From the NCBI GenBank assembly GCA_040766135.1, contig JAXGRA010000003.1:133288-197287 (forward strand): 64,000 nucleotides of DNA, written 5' to 3'. The notes below the pieces were generated by a model, which saw nothing but the letters and a program-made list of their open reading frames with translations, did not search any database and was not told the DNA's origin. Positions 34,454 to 42,574 of the stretch are shown one piece after another. Position numbers and translations under genes: made by a program. This DNA is from JAGVSV01 sp040766135 (lineage in GTDB: Bacteria; Bacillota; Clostridia; Christensenellales; Aristaeellaceae). The first letter of the stretch is position 1. Each line of letters begins with the position of its first letter.

Positions 34454-35722
34454 ATGCAAGAACTTGTCAACACACACTGGGATGTGCTCGTCGTGGGCGG
34501 CGGGCTGACGGGGGTGGCGGCGGCGGTGGCTGCGCGCAGGCAGGGGCTGGAAGTGCTGCTGCTGGAAAAGGCCGGCTTTTTGGGCGGCGCGCCGGGCACC
34601 ATGCTGATCAACCCGTTCATGCCGTACAGCACCACTGTGGACGGGCAGAAATTCCCGCTCAGCCGCGGTTTTTTTGCCGAGCTGCAGGGGCTGCTCAAGG
34701 AAGTGGGCGGCTACCACGGGCCGGGGCGGGAGGACATCCACGAGGAATATTTAAAACTGGCGCTGGACAGGCTGGTGGTGCGCGAGGGCGTGCAGGTGCT
34801 GTTCCATGCCACGCTGTGCGGCGTGGAAAAGAACGGCGATACCATCATCGCGCTGCACGCTGCCACCAAGGCCGGTGTGCTGGTGTTCACCGCGCGCACG
34901 TATATCGACTGCACCGGCGATGCCGACTTAGCCGTGATGGCGGGCTGCCCGCATCAGCTGGGCCGTGAGGATGGCCTGTGCCAGCCCATGACGCTGTGCT
35001 TCCGCATCGGCAATGTGGATATCCCCACTTTCCAGAAAAACCGCCAGCTGATGCAGGACAAGTACAAGCAGTTCCAGGCCGAGGGCAAGATTACCAACCC
35101 GCGCGAAAACGTGCTGGTGTTCAACACCCTGGTGGACGGCATGCTGCACTTCAACACCACGCGCGTGATTAAGCACAACCCCGTTGACCCCCTGGACGTC
35201 ACCCGCGCTGAAATGATCGCGCGCGAGCAGATGTTTGAGATGTACCATTTCCTCAAGGAGCATGTGCCGGGCTTTGAAAACAGCCAGCTGATATACTCCG
35301 CCGGGGAAATCGGCGTGCGCGAAAGCCGCAAAATCGTGGGCGAATATGTGCTCACCCAGGAAGACCTGGTGGCCTGCACCAAGTTCCCGGACAAAATTGC
35401 CGCCGGCAACTATGACATCGACATCCACAACCCTGCGGGCAGCGGCACCAGCCACTATTACTTTGCGCCGGGTACCTGGTATACCATCCCGTACCGTAGC
35501 CTGCTGCCGCTGGAGGCCGATAACCTGCTGGTGGCCGGGCGGTGCATTTCCGCCACGCACGAGGCGCAGGCCTCCATCCGTATATTGCCCATCGTGGCCA
35601 CACTGGGCCAGGCCGCAGGCGTGGCAGCGGCGGTGGCGCACCATGCCGGTGCAACGCTGCGCGAGGCCGACGTGGCCGAGATTCAGCGCATCCTGACCGA
35701 GCAGGGCGCGTTTATCGGATAA
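34454..35722 (+). CDS. FAD-dependent oxidoreductase
   Basis: A 422-residue FAD_oxidored family flavoprotein. The dinucleotide-binding fold is DVLVVGGGLTGVAAAVAARR ending in LLLEKAGFLGG; TYIDCTGDADLAVMAGC is the second conserved FAD contact and LLVAGRCISATHEAQASIR the C-terminal one. ATG 34454 follows GGAGGAGGAAATT. The frame extends upstream only because the broken kinase gene shares it. A paralogue follows after 37 bases. Substrate unknown; such genes sit with sugar catabolism genes in anaerobes. Confidence 0.88.
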   Translation: MQELVNTHWDVLVVGGGLTGVAAAVAARRQGLEVLLLEKAGFLGGAPGTMLINPFMPYSTTVDGQKFPLSRGFFAELQGLLKEVGGYHGPGREDIHEEYLKLALDRLVVREGVQVLFHATLCGVEKNGDTIIALHAATKAGVLVFTARTYIDCTGDADLAVMAGCPHQLGREDGLCQPMTLCFRIGNVDIPTFQKNRQLMQDKYKQFQAEGKITNPRENVLVFNTLVDGMLHFNTTRVIKHNPVDPLDVTRAEMIAREQMFEMYHFLKEHVPGFENSQLIYSAGEIGVRESRKIVGEYVLTQEDLVACTKFPDKIAAGNYDIDIHNPAGSGTSHYYFAPGTWYTIPYRSLLPLEADNLLVAGRCISATHEAQASIRILPIVATLGQAAGVAAAVAHHAGATLREADVAEIQRILTEQGAFIG

Positions 35723-35759
35723 AATAACCCCCAACATGAAGGGGATAAAAGGAGATATT

Positions 35760-37145
35760 ATGCAAAACAGGTATGCGCAACTGCCGGTGGCCGACCATGC
35801 GGATGTAGTGGTATGCGGCGGTGGGACGGCCGGTGTATTTGCGGCCATTGCCGCCGCCCGTGAAGGGCGCGATGTGCTCATCATTGAGCAGCTGGGCATG
35901 TTGGGCGGTTCGGCCACCGCGGGGCTGGTCACGCCGGTGATGTACAGCGGCATTGAGGGCGACCCGCCCAGCAGCTCCATCAGCGACCAGGTGCACGACA
36001 GGCTGATCGCCCGCGGTGCAAGCACCCCGGACAGCCGCATGTTTGACCCTCTGGCGCTGAAAATCGTGCTGGAGGAACTGTGCTGCGAGGCCGGCGTGCG
36101 CATCCTGTACCATACCTTCATCCCGCAGGTGGTGGTGCAGGGCACGCAGGTGGACAGCGTTGTGATCGCCAACAAATCCGGCCTGGCCCGCGTGCGGGGC
36201 AGCATATTCATCGACTGCACCGGCGATGGCGATGTGTGCGTGCATGCCGGCGCCGGCTACACCCAGGGTGCGCCGGACACCGGCATCAACCAGCCCATGT
36301 CGCTGCGCTACATTGTGGGCGGCATTGATATGATTGCACTGCGCCAGCAGTTTGAGGAGCTAAAACAGCAAACAGGCGTTGACAACTCCGCCCGCGTGTC
36401 CGAGGATGGCCGCCAGATGTACGCTGCGTGTGTCAAAAACAAGCCCTTTACCCTGACCCCGCTGTTTGAACAGGCCGTGCAGAACGGCGATTTGTTAGAG
36501 GAGGATCACCTGTACTGGCAGGCCTTCCACGTGCCCGGCCGTCCGGGCAGCATGGCTGTCAACAGCCCCGAACTTTTTGTGCACATCAACGGCGCCTCTC
36601 CGCACGATCTTACGCTGGCCCAGCTGGAGGGCAAGCAGCGCATCCTGCGGCAGCTGGAATTTTACAAAAAATACCTGCGCGGCTTTGAAAATGCCTACCT
36701 GGAAGACATCGCGGTGCTGGTGGGCGTGCGCGAAAGCCGCGAAATTGCCACCGACTACGTGCTGACGGCGGAGGACTTGTTTGCCAAGCGCAAGCACGAG
36801 GATATGTTCTGCCAAAGCAACTACCCCATCGACGTGCACGGCAAGGTGCTCAGCAACACCTTCCTGACCCAACCGGCACAGGACGGCAAGCCCTGGTATG
36901 ACATCCCCATGCGCTGCCTGTACGTCAAAGGCTTTGACAACCTGCTGGTGGCCGGGCGCTGCATCGGCGCCGATTTCTTCGCCCAGGCCAGCATCCGCGT
37001 GCAGCACTCTGTCCGCTCCTCCGGCGAAGCTGCCGGCATTGCCGCCGTGCTGGCGCTGCAAGGGGGCATCCCTCCGCGCCAGCTGCCGCCCGATGCCGTG
37101 CGCGCGCGCATGATCGAGCATGGCGCGCGGTATGCTGAGGAGTAG
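35760..37145 (+). CDS. FAD-dependent oxidoreductase, paralogue of the preceding gene
   Basis: A 461-residue member of the same family: DVVVCGGGTAGVFAAIAAAR with LIIEQLGMLGGSATAGLVTP, then SIFIDCTGDGDVCVHAGAGY and NLLVAGRCIGADFFAQASIR. The segment ISDQVHDRLIARG after the FAD motif and the longer middle domain differ from the neighbour. GGAGATATT precedes ATG 35760. The tandem pair probably forms an operon and may act on successive or similar substrates. Confidence 0.9.
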   Translation: MQNRYAQLPVADHADVVVCGGGTAGVFAAIAAAREGRDVLIIEQLGMLGGSATAGLVTPVMYSGIEGDPPSSSISDQVHDRLIARGASTPDSRMFDPLALKIVLEELCCEAGVRILYHTFIPQVVVQGTQVDSVVIANKSGLARVRGSIFIDCTGDGDVCVHAGAGYTQGAPDTGINQPMSLRYIVGGIDMIALRQQFEELKQQTGVDNSARVSEDGRQMYAACVKNKPFTLTPLFEQAVQNGDLLEEDHLYWQAFHVPGRPGSMAVNSPELFVHINGASPHDLTLAQLEGKQRILRQLEFYKKYLRGFENAYLEDIAVLVGVRESREIATDYVLTAEDLFAKRKHEDMFCQSNYPIDVHGKVLSNTFLTQPAQDGKPWYDIPMRCLYVKGFDNLLVAGRCIGADFFAQASIRVQHSVRSSGEAAGIAAVLALQGGIPPRQLPPDAVRARMIEHGARYAEE

Positions 37146-37211
37146 ATAAATATAAGTGCCCGGCTTTTTGCTGATAAACACCTTGGCGTATAAGCGATGG
37201 AGGTGCGCTTG

Positions 37212-37850
37212 GTGAGCACATACGAAACGATTGTGGCATACCTTATGGAAACCTATCACCCGGATGCGATGATTGTATACGGTTCTTTTGCCGATGGCAG
37301 CGCAAACGAGCACAGCGATTTTGACGCACTGCTCATGGCAGATAGCGCAGAAACGCATGATTCCGCCGTCATGGACGGGATTGTTCTGGATGTATTCATC
37401 TACCCGCCCAAAGTATTTCAAGGCGAATACAACCCGGCAGACTTTGTCCAGGTATATGATGGCAACATCCTGCTGGATAAAAGCGGGCTGGCAAAGGCAT
37501 TGAAAGACCGGGTGCTTGCATTTATCAAAAACACCCCAACAAAAACAGGGGATGAGATATTGCAGCAAATTGCCTGGTGCAAAAAGATGCTGGCGCGCAC
37601 ATCCCGCGGGGATGCCGAGGGATATTACCGATGGCACTGGCTTTTGTTGGATAGCCTGGAAATCTATATGGATGCCAAGCGGCTGTACTATCATGGCCCC
37701 AAGAAAGCGCTGCGCGCCATGGCGCAAATGGATGCGGAAGCGTACCTTATTTACTCGCGCGCCTTGAAAGAATTTACGCAGGAAACGCTTTGCCAATGGG
37801 TGGCTTGTTTGGAGGGCGTGTCCCTGGCCTATACCAACGCCAAGAAATAA
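37212..37850 (+). CDS. Nucleotidyltransferase-domain protein
   Basis: A 212-residue protein. The signature MIVYGSFADGSANEHSDFDA (G-S-F-x-D-G then D-x-D) lies near residue 22, LDVFIYPP gives the third acid, and the C-terminal half is helical (KTGDEILQQIAWCKKMLART, YYRWHWLLLDSLEIYMDAKR). This is the pattern of DNA polymerase beta-like nucleotidyltransferases of unknown target. GTG 37212 has GGAGGT 8 bases upstream; the in-frame ATG at 37197 lies on that site and is less likely. Confidence 0.78.
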   Translation: MSTYETIVAYLMETYHPDAMIVYGSFADGSANEHSDFDALLMADSAETHDSAVMDGIVLDVFIYPPKVFQGEYNPADFVQVYDGNILLDKSGLAKALKDRVLAFIKNTPTKTGDEILQQIAWCKKMLARTSRGDAEGYYRWHWLLLDSLEIYMDAKRLYYHGPKKALRAMAQMDAEAYLIYSRALKEFTQETLCQWVACLEGVSLAYTNAKK

Positions 37851-37888
37851 TGGGCCTTTGATGTATTATCGGCGGGGAGGAATATATC

Positions 37889-38446
37889 ATGAGAAAAAAC
37901 TTTGGACAGAAAACCTGGATGTATCCGATGCCGGTGCTGATGGTCGGCACCTATGATGAAAATGGAACGGCCAATCTGATGAACGCGGCCTGGGGTGGCA
38001 TCTATGACGATAATCTTGTGATGCTTTCCCTGAGCGAGGGTCATAAAACGACGCAAAACATTCGGGCACAAGGGGCGTTTACCGTCAGCTTTGCGGATGC
38101 GGATCATGTGGCAGCCTGCGATTATGTGGGGCTGGTTTCGGGCAACAAGGTTCCCAACAAGGTGGAAAAGGCAGGCTTTACCACAGAAAAAAGCGCCTTT
38201 GTACATGCCCCGATCATCTGCGAGCTGCCCGTGGCGCTGGAGTGCAAGCTGGTAAAGTTCAATGAGGACGGCAACGTCATCGGGGAGATTGTCAACGTCA
38301 GCGCCGATGAGCGCGTGCTGGGCGAGGATGGCCTGATTGATGCCGCCAAATTGAAAGCCATTGCCTTTGACCCCGTGCGCCATGAGTATCTGGTACTGGG
38401 CGAGAAAGTCGGCCATGCGTTCAAAGATGGGAATCAGTTAAAATAA
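37889..38446 (+). CDS. Flavin reductase family protein
   Basis: A 185-residue FMN-binding split barrel. YPMPVLMVGTYDENGTANLM and AAWGGIYDDNLVMLSLSEGH bind FMN; KTTQNIRAQGAFTVSFADAD and ADYVGLVSGNK-like text (YVGLVSGNKVPNKVEKAGF) complete the fold. It belongs to the flavoredoxin-like group, which binds FMN and may reduce ferredoxin-linked or sulfur substrates. GGGGAGGAATATATC precedes the ATG. The front half of the broken fusion at 9991-11157 is a distant relative. Confidence 0.88.
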   Translation: MRKNFGQKTWMYPMPVLMVGTYDENGTANLMNAAWGGIYDDNLVMLSLSEGHKTTQNIRAQGAFTVSFADADHVAACDYVGLVSGNKVPNKVEKAGFTTEKSAFVHAPIICELPVALECKLVKFNEDGNVIGEIVNVSADERVLGEDGLIDAAKLKAIAFDPVRHEYLVLGEKVGHAFKDGNQLK

Positions 38447-38472
38447 TAGGCAGGGTGTTTTCCGCGCTCGTT

Positions 38473-38703
38473 CTACTCCGTACGCTTGATAATCTCGCTT
38501 GGCTCATCCGGGTCGATCACCGGATACCGCGAGGAATATAGCCCTTGTGCCTGGCGTTCAAGGCACCGCCTGCGCAGATCCGGCCAAAGCGCGCGCACCT
38601 TCTTTTCGATGTCCTCTGGTATATTAGCAAACAGCACCAACTGGCCGCCGGGGCGTATCGTGTAATACCCCGATGCAAAAGATAGTTCATTACTGTACGA
38701 CAT
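38473..38703 (-). CDS. Small hypothetical protein
   Basis: A 76-residue protein, MSYSNELSFASGYYTIRPGG, then IPEDIEKKVRALWPDLRRRC and a charged end. No signal peptide or membrane span. GAGGTAAAAA precedes the ATG. Not recognised. The codon pattern and ribosome site support translation. It lies beyond the terminator of the feo unit and is likely separate from it. Confidence 0.5.
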   Translation of the reverse strand: MSYSNELSFASGYYTIRPGGQLVLFANIPEDIEKKVRALWPDLRRRCLERQAQGLYSSRYPVIDPDEPSEIIKRTE

Positions 38704-38740
38704 TTTTTACCTCAGACTTTTCTTACACTAAGCCCAAAAT

Positions 38741-38771
38741 TCTGTTCAAAAACGCCCCGAATGGGGCGTTT
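38741..38771 (-). terminator. Rho-independent terminator of the feo operon
   Basis: AAACGCCCC (38750-38758), 4-base loop GAAT, GGGGCGTTT (38763-38771); on the reverse strand the stem is followed by TTTTTGAACAG. Confidence 0.85.
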
Positions 38772-38862
38772 AGGTACCTTGGCAGGCGTAGCATTCTCCT
38801 GCGTCTCTCGGGTTACCCCTGTCGTACCATCAACGTGTGAAGCGATGACAGCTCCGCTTTTG

Positions 38863-39030
38863 TCAGCTTCTTTCGTTGTTGGCAACTTTGGCGACGCTAC
38901 ATTTGTCTCCGCACTGATTGGCATAAGGACATCCGACACAGGTTTCACCGCGTTTTTTCGCACGGACAAAATACAGAATGATGGCCGCCACAGTGGCAAA
39001 CAGAATCAAAACAATCACGATGTCTTTCAT
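38863..39030 (-). CDS. FeoB-associated Cys-rich membrane protein
   Basis: A 55-residue peptide: an N-terminal span DIVIVLILFATVAAIILYFV, then Arg/Lys residues and the cysteine cluster ETCVGCPYANQCGDKC. This is the FeoB-associated Cys-rich family, encoded next to feoB in many Clostridia and thought to assist FeoB, possibly by handling iron. The ATG at 39030 follows GGAG by about 10 bases. It starts 32 bases after feoB on the same strand and ends before the operon terminator. Confidence 0.88.
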   Translation of the reverse strand: MKDIVIVLILFATVAAIILYFVRAKKRGETCVGCPYANQCGDKCSVAKVANNERS

Positions 39031-39061
39031 AACCAAGGACTCCAGCAAAAAGATTTAGCTC

Positions 39062-41059
39062 TTAGCGATTATTAAGAGCATATTCTTCTTTCAGCTTCTT
39101 ATTAGTGTTTGCAATCAGGCCAGCTATAACTGCCGCTATGGCAAGAACAGCGACAAGACCGCCTATTGCAGCGCCGACATTAAGGACACCGCCGGTAACA
39201 AGCGTGCCGATTGTATAAACAAGGTATGCCACAGTATAACCGGTAGCAAGCTGAAGGCCAATAGCTCCCCAAACCCATTTGCCGCTCTTCATCTCGGCAT
39301 TCATAGCGCCGATAGCCGCAAAGCAGGGGGGCGTATAAAGGTTGAACATCAAGTATGCGAGGGCCGCAACCTTGGTGATTGCCATAATACCCGCAACCTC
39401 CATGCCCGCGCCCTCCATCAGGGCAAGCTCTTCAACGTCGATAAGGTTCTCAAGCCCAACAAAAGTAACGGCAAGCGTTCCTACGACATTTTCCTTGGCA
39501 ATAAGGCCGGTAACTGCCGCTGCCGCAAGCTGCCAGGACAGTACGCCAACAATCGGAACGAGCAGATGAGCGAAAGGTGAAGCAATGGAAGCAAGGATGG
39601 ACTGGTCTGCGGACTCGGCAACCTGGAAGCTCCATGTGAAGGTCTGCATGAGCTGTACCGCCAAGTTGCAAAGCAGGATAATGGTGGCGGCCTTCACAAT
39701 GAAAGCCCAGCCGCGAGTACACATGGATTTGAAAGCGCTCCAAAGGGAAGGAACCTTGTATTCAGGGAGTTCGATAATAAAGAAGGATTTTCTTGCTTTG
39801 TGGCCTGTGATCTTGTTGACGAGAAGTGCGCCGAGAAAAATAAGCACAATACCGGAAAGGTACATCAAGGTGCTTACCCAACCCGCGTCGTCAAAAAACG
39901 CACCCGCAAAGAGAGCGATGACAGGAATCTTTGCTCCACAGGGCATGAAAGGGGCAAGCATGGCAGTCGTTCTTCTTTCACGCTCGTTACGGATAGTACG
40001 GCTTGCCATAACACCCGGAATCGCGCAACCAATAGAGATAACGAAAGGAATGACGGACTTGCCGGAAAGGCCAACCCTCTTGAAGATTGGATCAAGCACA
40101 ACAGCGACACGGGCCATATAACCGCAGTCTTCAAGCAGAGCGATGAGGAAGTACATGACCATGATAAGGGGCAGAAAGCCAATAACTGCAATCACACCGC
40201 CAATGACGCCGTCAACAAGGATGGTGGAAAGAAGCGGGCTCGCATCTGCAAGGAGTTCTCCTACCCAGCCTTGGAAGGCTTCCAGCCAGCCTACGAGCAG
40301 GTCGGCAATGGGGGTGCCCACCCAAACCTGGGAAATTTGAAACACCAAATACATCACAACCGCAAAGATCGGAATGCCGAGCCATTTATTCGTGAGCACA
40401 GCATCGATCTTATCGCCTGCGTTTCTATCCTTGGTAAAAACCTTTCGGGTCTCAACAGCCTCTACAATTTTATTTACAAATTCAAAACGCTTGCGGTCAG
40501 CATTTTCAACTGCCGTCTTGTCGGTCAAATCAACGTCGCCTTGAGCATAAGGGGCGCTCTGCGTGTTTTTTGCATGAGCGACAGCAGCATCAACCACGGC
40601 CTTCAAGCCTTCGCCAGAGGTAGAAATGGTGTTGACCACAGGGCAGCTAAGCTTTTTAGACAAGATGTCCACATCGATCTTAGTGCCTCTTTTTTCATTT
40701 AGGTCGCTCTTGTTCAGGGCGACAATTACAGGGATTCCAAGCTCTAAAAGCTGTGTAGTGAAGAAAAGGCTGCGGCTTAAATTGGTAGCATCCACGATAT
40801 TGACGATGACATCCGGATTTTCCTTCTTCACATAGGAGCTGGTGATGCTCTCTTCGGAAGTGAAGGGAGACATGGAGTATGCACCGGGAAGATCAACTGC
40901 AATTAGCTGTTCATCACCTGCATACGACTTTCTAATCGGGTACTCTCTCTTTTCTAAGGTAACACCTGCCCAGTTACCGACCTTTTCGTTACGGCCGGTC
41001 AAAGCATTGTACATTGTGGTCTTACCTGAGTTCGGGTTGCCTGTCAAAGCAATTTTCAT
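39062..41059 (-). CDS. feoB: Ferrous iron transport protein B
   Basis: A 665-residue inner-membrane Fe2+ transporter. The G-domain has G1 ALTGNPNSGKTTMYNAL, G3 VDLPGAYSM and G4 VALNKSDLNE. After a helical spacer come gate-domain spans with GVIAVIGFLPLIMVMYFLIA, ALLEDCGYMARVAVVLDPIF and VIPFVISIGCAIPGVMASR, each with the conserved Cys. GGAGGAGTACCC precedes the ATG. GC content is lower than in flanking genes. Regulated with feoA, probably by the DtxR-type protein at 41634 through the repeats at 41118, 41442 and 41476. Confidence 0.97.
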   Translation of the reverse strand: MKIALTGNPNSGKTTMYNALTGRNEKVGNWAGVTLEKREYPIRKSYAGDEQLIAVDLPGAYSMSPFTSEESITSSYVKKENPDVIVNIVDATNLSRSLFFTTQLLELGIPVIVALNKSDLNEKRGTKIDVDILSKKLSCPVVNTISTSGEGLKAVVDAAVAHAKNTQSAPYAQGDVDLTDKTAVENADRKRFEFVNKIVEAVETRKVFTKDRNAGDKIDAVLTNKWLGIPIFAVVMYLVFQISQVWVGTPIADLLVGWLEAFQGWVGELLADASPLLSTILVDGVIGGVIAVIGFLPLIMVMYFLIALLEDCGYMARVAVVLDPIFKRVGLSGKSVIPFVISIGCAIPGVMASRTIRNERERRTTAMLAPFMPCGAKIPVIALFAGAFFDDAGWVSTLMYLSGIVLIFLGALLVNKITGHKARKSFFIIELPEYKVPSLWSAFKSMCTRGWAFIVKAATIILLCNLAVQLMQTFTWSFQVAESADQSILASIASPFAHLLVPIVGVLSWQLAAAAVTGLIAKENVVGTLAVTFVGLENLIDVEELALMEGAGMEVAGIMAITKVAALAYLMFNLYTPPCFAAIGAMNAEMKSGKWVWGAIGLQLATGYTVAYLVYTIGTLVTGGVLNVGAAIGGLVAVLAIAAVIAGLIANTNKKLKEEYALNNR

Positions 41060-41117
41060 GGGTACTCCTCCTTCGATTTTATCTTTATGCCGCCTTTAAG
41101 GATTGGCTTGCAATTTT

Positions 41118-41133
41118 GTTAGTATTCACTAAC
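41118..41133. promoter_or_regulatory. Inverted repeat GTTAG-N6-CTAAC, copy 1 (feoA-feoB gap)
   Basis: GTTAGTATTCACTAAC, with perfect 6-base arms GTTAGT and ACTAAC, lies between feoA and feoB, 59 bases before feoB. Proposed site for the adjacent DtxR-family regulator; would allow separate control of feoB. Confidence 0.6.
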
Positions 41134-41173
41134 ATGCGGTCAAAAAAAGCAGCTTGCTTTTCTTTGCGTTTTA

Positions 41174-41386
41174 TCAAACAACAATGGCATTAGCTAAATG
41201 AGTATCGATGTTATAACGTCCATCTTTAATGGAAACCGTGCACCCGCCTTTTCGATGAGCAACGACTGTAATTGCCTCGCCGACATAACATCCAAGGGAG
41301 AACAGGAACGCATTTAATTCCTCGTCTCCCGTTTTAATCTGCTGAATAATGTACTCTTTGCCTTCGATAGCCTCTTTTAAAGTCAT
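41174..41386 (-). CDS. feoA: Ferrous iron transport protein A
   Basis: A 70-residue SH3-like cytosolic protein that supports FeoB. MTLKEAIEGKEYIIQQIKTG, then FLFSLGCYVGEAITVVAHRK and the last strand VSIKDGRYNIDTHLANAIVV are the expected elements. ATG 41386 follows GTGGAGTGTAGT; the longer frame to 41401 begins upstream of that site. First gene of the feo operon, with its promoter at 41400-41428. Confidence 0.93.
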   Translation of the reverse strand: MTLKEAIEGKEYIIQQIKTGDEELNAFLFSLGCYVGEAITVVAHRKGGCTVSIKDGRYNIDTHLANAIVV

Positions 41387-41399
41387 ACTACACTCCACC

Positions 41400-41428
41400 A
41401 ATTACCATGTATCCTTGATCTGTGTCAA
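41400..41428 (-). promoter_or_regulatory. Probable feo operon promoter
   Basis: On the reverse strand TTGACA (forward 41423-41428) and GTAATT (forward 41400-41405) are 17 bases apart. The -35 is perfect and the -10 weak. An inverted repeat lies just upstream at 41442-41457. Confidence 0.6.
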
Positions 41429-41441
41429 CACACAGCATTCC

Positions 41442-41457
41442 GCTAGCAAATACTAAC
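41442..41457. promoter_or_regulatory. Inverted repeat GTTAG-N6-CTAAC, copy 2
   Basis: GCTAGCAAATACTAAC fits the same pattern with one mismatch, 13 bases upstream of the feo -35 box. Confidence 0.5.
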
Positions 41458-41475
41458 GATTAGCGCAAATCAAAA

Positions 41476-41491
41476 GTTAGAGCATGCTAAC
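41476..41491. promoter_or_regulatory. Inverted repeat GTTAG-N6-CTAAC, copy 3
   Basis: GTTAGAGCATGCTAAC, perfect arms with a palindromic centre, in the feoA-regulator divergent region. Confidence 0.55.
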
Positions 41492-41584
41492 AATGATAAT
41501 AATACCCCCGGATTTCAAAGTTGTCAATAAGGATTACAGCATTTTACGCTACTATTCACGATTATCTTTTTTTGTCTTTTTCTG

Positions 41585-41603
41585 TACCATATCATGGTAT
41601 AAT
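41585..41603 (+). promoter_or_regulatory. -10 box and overlapping palindrome before the DtxR-type gene
   Basis: TACCAT-ATC-ATGGTA (41585-41599) overlaps a consensus TATAAT (41598-41603). TTGTCT at 41572-41577 is a poorly spaced -35. The palindrome could be an operator different from the GTTAG repeats. Confidence 0.45.
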
Positions 41604-41633
41604 AAACACACTATATATCGTTGGAGGAACGCC

Positions 41634-42023
41634 ATGCAAGTCACCGAAGCAACCCAGATGTACTTAGAAACCATCCTTGTATTGTCCAAGGGAGGCCAGG
41701 GCGTGCGCAGCGTGGATATTGCCAACCACATGGGCTATTCCCGCCCCACCATCAGCGAGCAGATGAAGCGCCTGCGCGAGAGCGGCCTGATTGAGATGGA
41801 CGACAATGCGCTCATCACGTTGACCGATGAAGGCCTGGCCATCGCCCAGACCATGTGGGAGCGGCACAACCTGCTGGCTCAAATGCTGATGGCCATCGGC
41901 GTGAGTGAGCAAACCGCCCGCGAGGATGCCTGCCGCATCGAGCATGACGTAAGCGAGGAAACCTTTGAGTGCCTGAAAAAACACTTTCAGGAATCTCCCG
42001 ATGCAGGCAAAAACATGCTATAA
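41634..42023 (+). CDS. DtxR-family metal-dependent regulator, iron-type ligands
   Basis: A 129-residue regulator: winged helix (VRSVDIANHMGYSRPTISEQ with MKRLRESGLIEMDDN) and a helical dimer/metal domain. It lacks the third SH3 domain, as MntR does. The metal residues match DtxR/IdeR rather than MntR: Met9 (TQMYLETI), Cys100, Glu103 and His104 (DACRIEHDVS), and His78 (ERHNL). It is therefore predicted to sense Fe2+ and repress feo when iron is ample. TTGGAGGAACGCC precedes the ATG. Divergent from feoAB. Confidence 0.88.
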   Translation: MQVTEATQMYLETILVLSKGGQGVRSVDIANHMGYSRPTISEQMKRLRESGLIEMDDNALITLTDEGLAIAQTMWERHNLLAQMLMAIGVSEQTAREDACRIEHDVSEETFECLKKHFQESPDAGKNML

Positions 42024-42190
42024 TCTGGTCGTCATAAAGAATTGGCGTGCCTAAAGCACGCCAGCGTTGTAAAATGTCACTGCCTTTATACCTTTATACG
42101 GATGAAAAGCAAAGGCAGGGACATAGACACTCTACTTGCATCAAACTACTTTACCAAGGCCGTGCTACTATTTACCCGGAGGTGGATTCC

Positions 42191-42574
42191 ATGCGGATAC
42201 GGGACATCGTGCGCATTCTGGACGCACAGGTGCTGCGGGGCGCCGAAAAGCTGGATCAGGAGGTGCAAAGCGCATGCTGCTCCGACCTGATGAGCGACGT
42301 GTTGGCGTTTGTCAATGAAAAAACCGTGCTGTTGACGGGCCTGACCAACCAGCATGTGGTGCGCACCGCAGAGATGCTGGATTTAAAATGCCTGATATTT
42401 GCGCGCGGCAAGGTGCCGTCCGAGGATGTGCTGGACAGCGCAGACGAGCTGGGGCTGGTGGTGATGACTGCCAACCGCACTATGTTTACCTGCGCGGGGC
42501 TGCTGTACGAGGGCGGGCTGCGCGGCGCGGCCATGACCTGGCATGAAGAAAAGAAAGAGGCTGAAACCACATGA
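42191..42574 (+). CDS. DRTGG-domain protein (first of two)
   Basis: A 127-residue single-domain protein starting MRIRDIVRILDAQVLRGAEK. The pattern CCSDLMSDVLAFVNEKTVLL, TGLTNQHVVRTAEMLDLKCL and LGLVVMTANRTMFTCAGLLY matches the DRTGG domain found beside CBS and HPr-kinase-like modules. It lacks catalytic motifs and is probably a ligand-binding or adaptor unit. GGAGGTGGATTCC precedes ATG 42191; earlier in-frame codons are unsupported. Overlaps the HATPase gene by 4 bases and heads the sensory hydrogenase operon. Confidence 0.8.
   Translation: MRIRDIVRILDAQVLRGAEKLDQEVQSACCSDLMSDVLAFVNEKTVLLTGLTNQHVVRTAEMLDLKCLIFARGKVPSEDVLDSADELGLVVMTANRTMFTCAGLLYEGGLRGAAMTWHEEKKEAETT

Noticed and set aside
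38712..38999. 95-codon frame on the reverse strand over the Cys-rich peptide
   Set aside because: The overlapping frame encodes a recognised FeoB-associated family; this one runs across the terminator hairpin and has no ribosome site.
39800..40702. Frame of 300 codons on the + strand within feoB
   Set aside because: feoB on the opposite strand has all its motifs; the forward frame has no ribosome site or recognisable domain.
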